A DNA stretch of 21,199 nucleotides from an uncultured Clostridia bacterium. Lineage in GTDB: Bacteria; Bacillota; Clostridia; Christensenellales; Aristaeellaceae. Position numbers and translations under genes: made by a program. The stretch lies in the NCBI GenBank assembly GCA_937906775.1, contig CALCUD010000109.1, positions 1 through 21,199 of the forward strand, in the 5' to 3' direction. The notes beneath the pieces were generated by a model. That model worked only from the letters and a program-made list of their open reading frames with translations, did no database searches and was not told where the DNA came from. The first letter of the stretch is position 1, and each line of letters opens with the position of its first letter. Below are positions 21,076 to 21,199 of this stretch, one piece after another.

Positions 21076-21199
21076 GTGTCCAAGTTCACGTTATATAATG
21101 ATGATGTTGTGGTTGCAAAATTTGTTTTTAGCCATTCTGTCGTAACAGATTTCACCCCTTTGAAGCCAGAACTTCTTCCTATGCAGATTCGTCATGCAA
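21076..21199 (+). CDS. Start of an unknown protein, weakly HipA-like, cut by the window edge
   Basis: Forty-one codons are visible from a GTG preceded by AAAGGAGGTGA. The product begins M-S-K-F-T-L-Y-N-D-D-V-V-V-A-K-F and continues F-T-P-L-K-P-E-L-L-P-M-Q-I-R. This resembles the N-terminus of HipA-domain-type proteins seen in Clostridia, but no kinase motif is inside the window. The perfect ribosome binding site and the extended -10 promoter make a real gene likely. The assignment to HipA is from memory of similar openings and is weak. Confidence 0.5.
   Translation, partial: MSKFTLYNDDVVVAKFVFSHSVVTDFTPLKPELLPMQIRHA

Overview
The window looks like a stretch of accessory genome from a low- to mid-GC Firmicute, most likely a gut or rumen Clostridia species. 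The reasons are strong AGGAGG-type ribosome binding sites, Tn4451-family accessory proteins (TnpV, TnpW), NMSHDIRTPMNAIIGFT-type hybrid kinases, and many TTGACA/TATAAT promoters. No species can be named from the sequence alone.

Layout. (1) 1-2140: an ECF sigma factor gene and an overlapping gene for its probable membrane anti-sigma factor, closed by a hairpin shared with (2) a convergent secreted SH3/peptidoglycan-binding protein (2147-2659). A repeat with a conserved GRC[HY]P...WMF peptide lies at the left edge and again upstream of the SH3 gene. (3) About 3.0-12.3 kb: a Tn4451-like integrative mobilizable element. On the minus strand it has two tandem large serine recombinases 14 bp apart, a terminator, tnpW, a DUF3847-type gene, a hairpin-rich region with an RSF1010/MobQ-type oriT (TAAGTGCGCCCT at 5107-5118), and a MobA/MobL relaxase. 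Divergent from these are a sigma-region-4-like regulator and a zinc-finger protein; then come a small membrane protein and tnpV, the latter behind an attenuator-like leader. The element encodes no mating-pore genes here, so it would need a helper.

(4) 12.3-12.75 kb: a scar of another element. It holds a probable tyrosine-integrase tail and a tRNA 3' fragment that looks like an attachment site. (5) 12.87-16.8 kb: an accessory cassette with an AAA ATPase/DUF234 gene behind three direct repeats, a BrnT-like gene with an early stop, an unknown protein whose start is out of frame by one base at an A5 run, and a double-HTH XRE regulator with a consensus promoter. (6) 17.08-20.05 kb: a 5'-truncated hybrid histidine kinase followed by an intact paralogue and a terminator. 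(7) 20.05 kb to the end: fragments of a possible integrase and an IS256 transposase fused in frame to a second tnpV, a small membrane-protein gene with a stop at codon 5, and the start of an unknown, weakly HipA-like gene running off the right edge.

Taken together, the region reads as a repeated landing zone. One fairly intact mobilizable element sits beside the debris of at least two others, with regulatory and possibly defensive cargo between them. No fully new system is proven. The most notable signals are the paired recombinases, the tnpV leader, the triple repeat before the ATPase, and the repeated GRC peptide.
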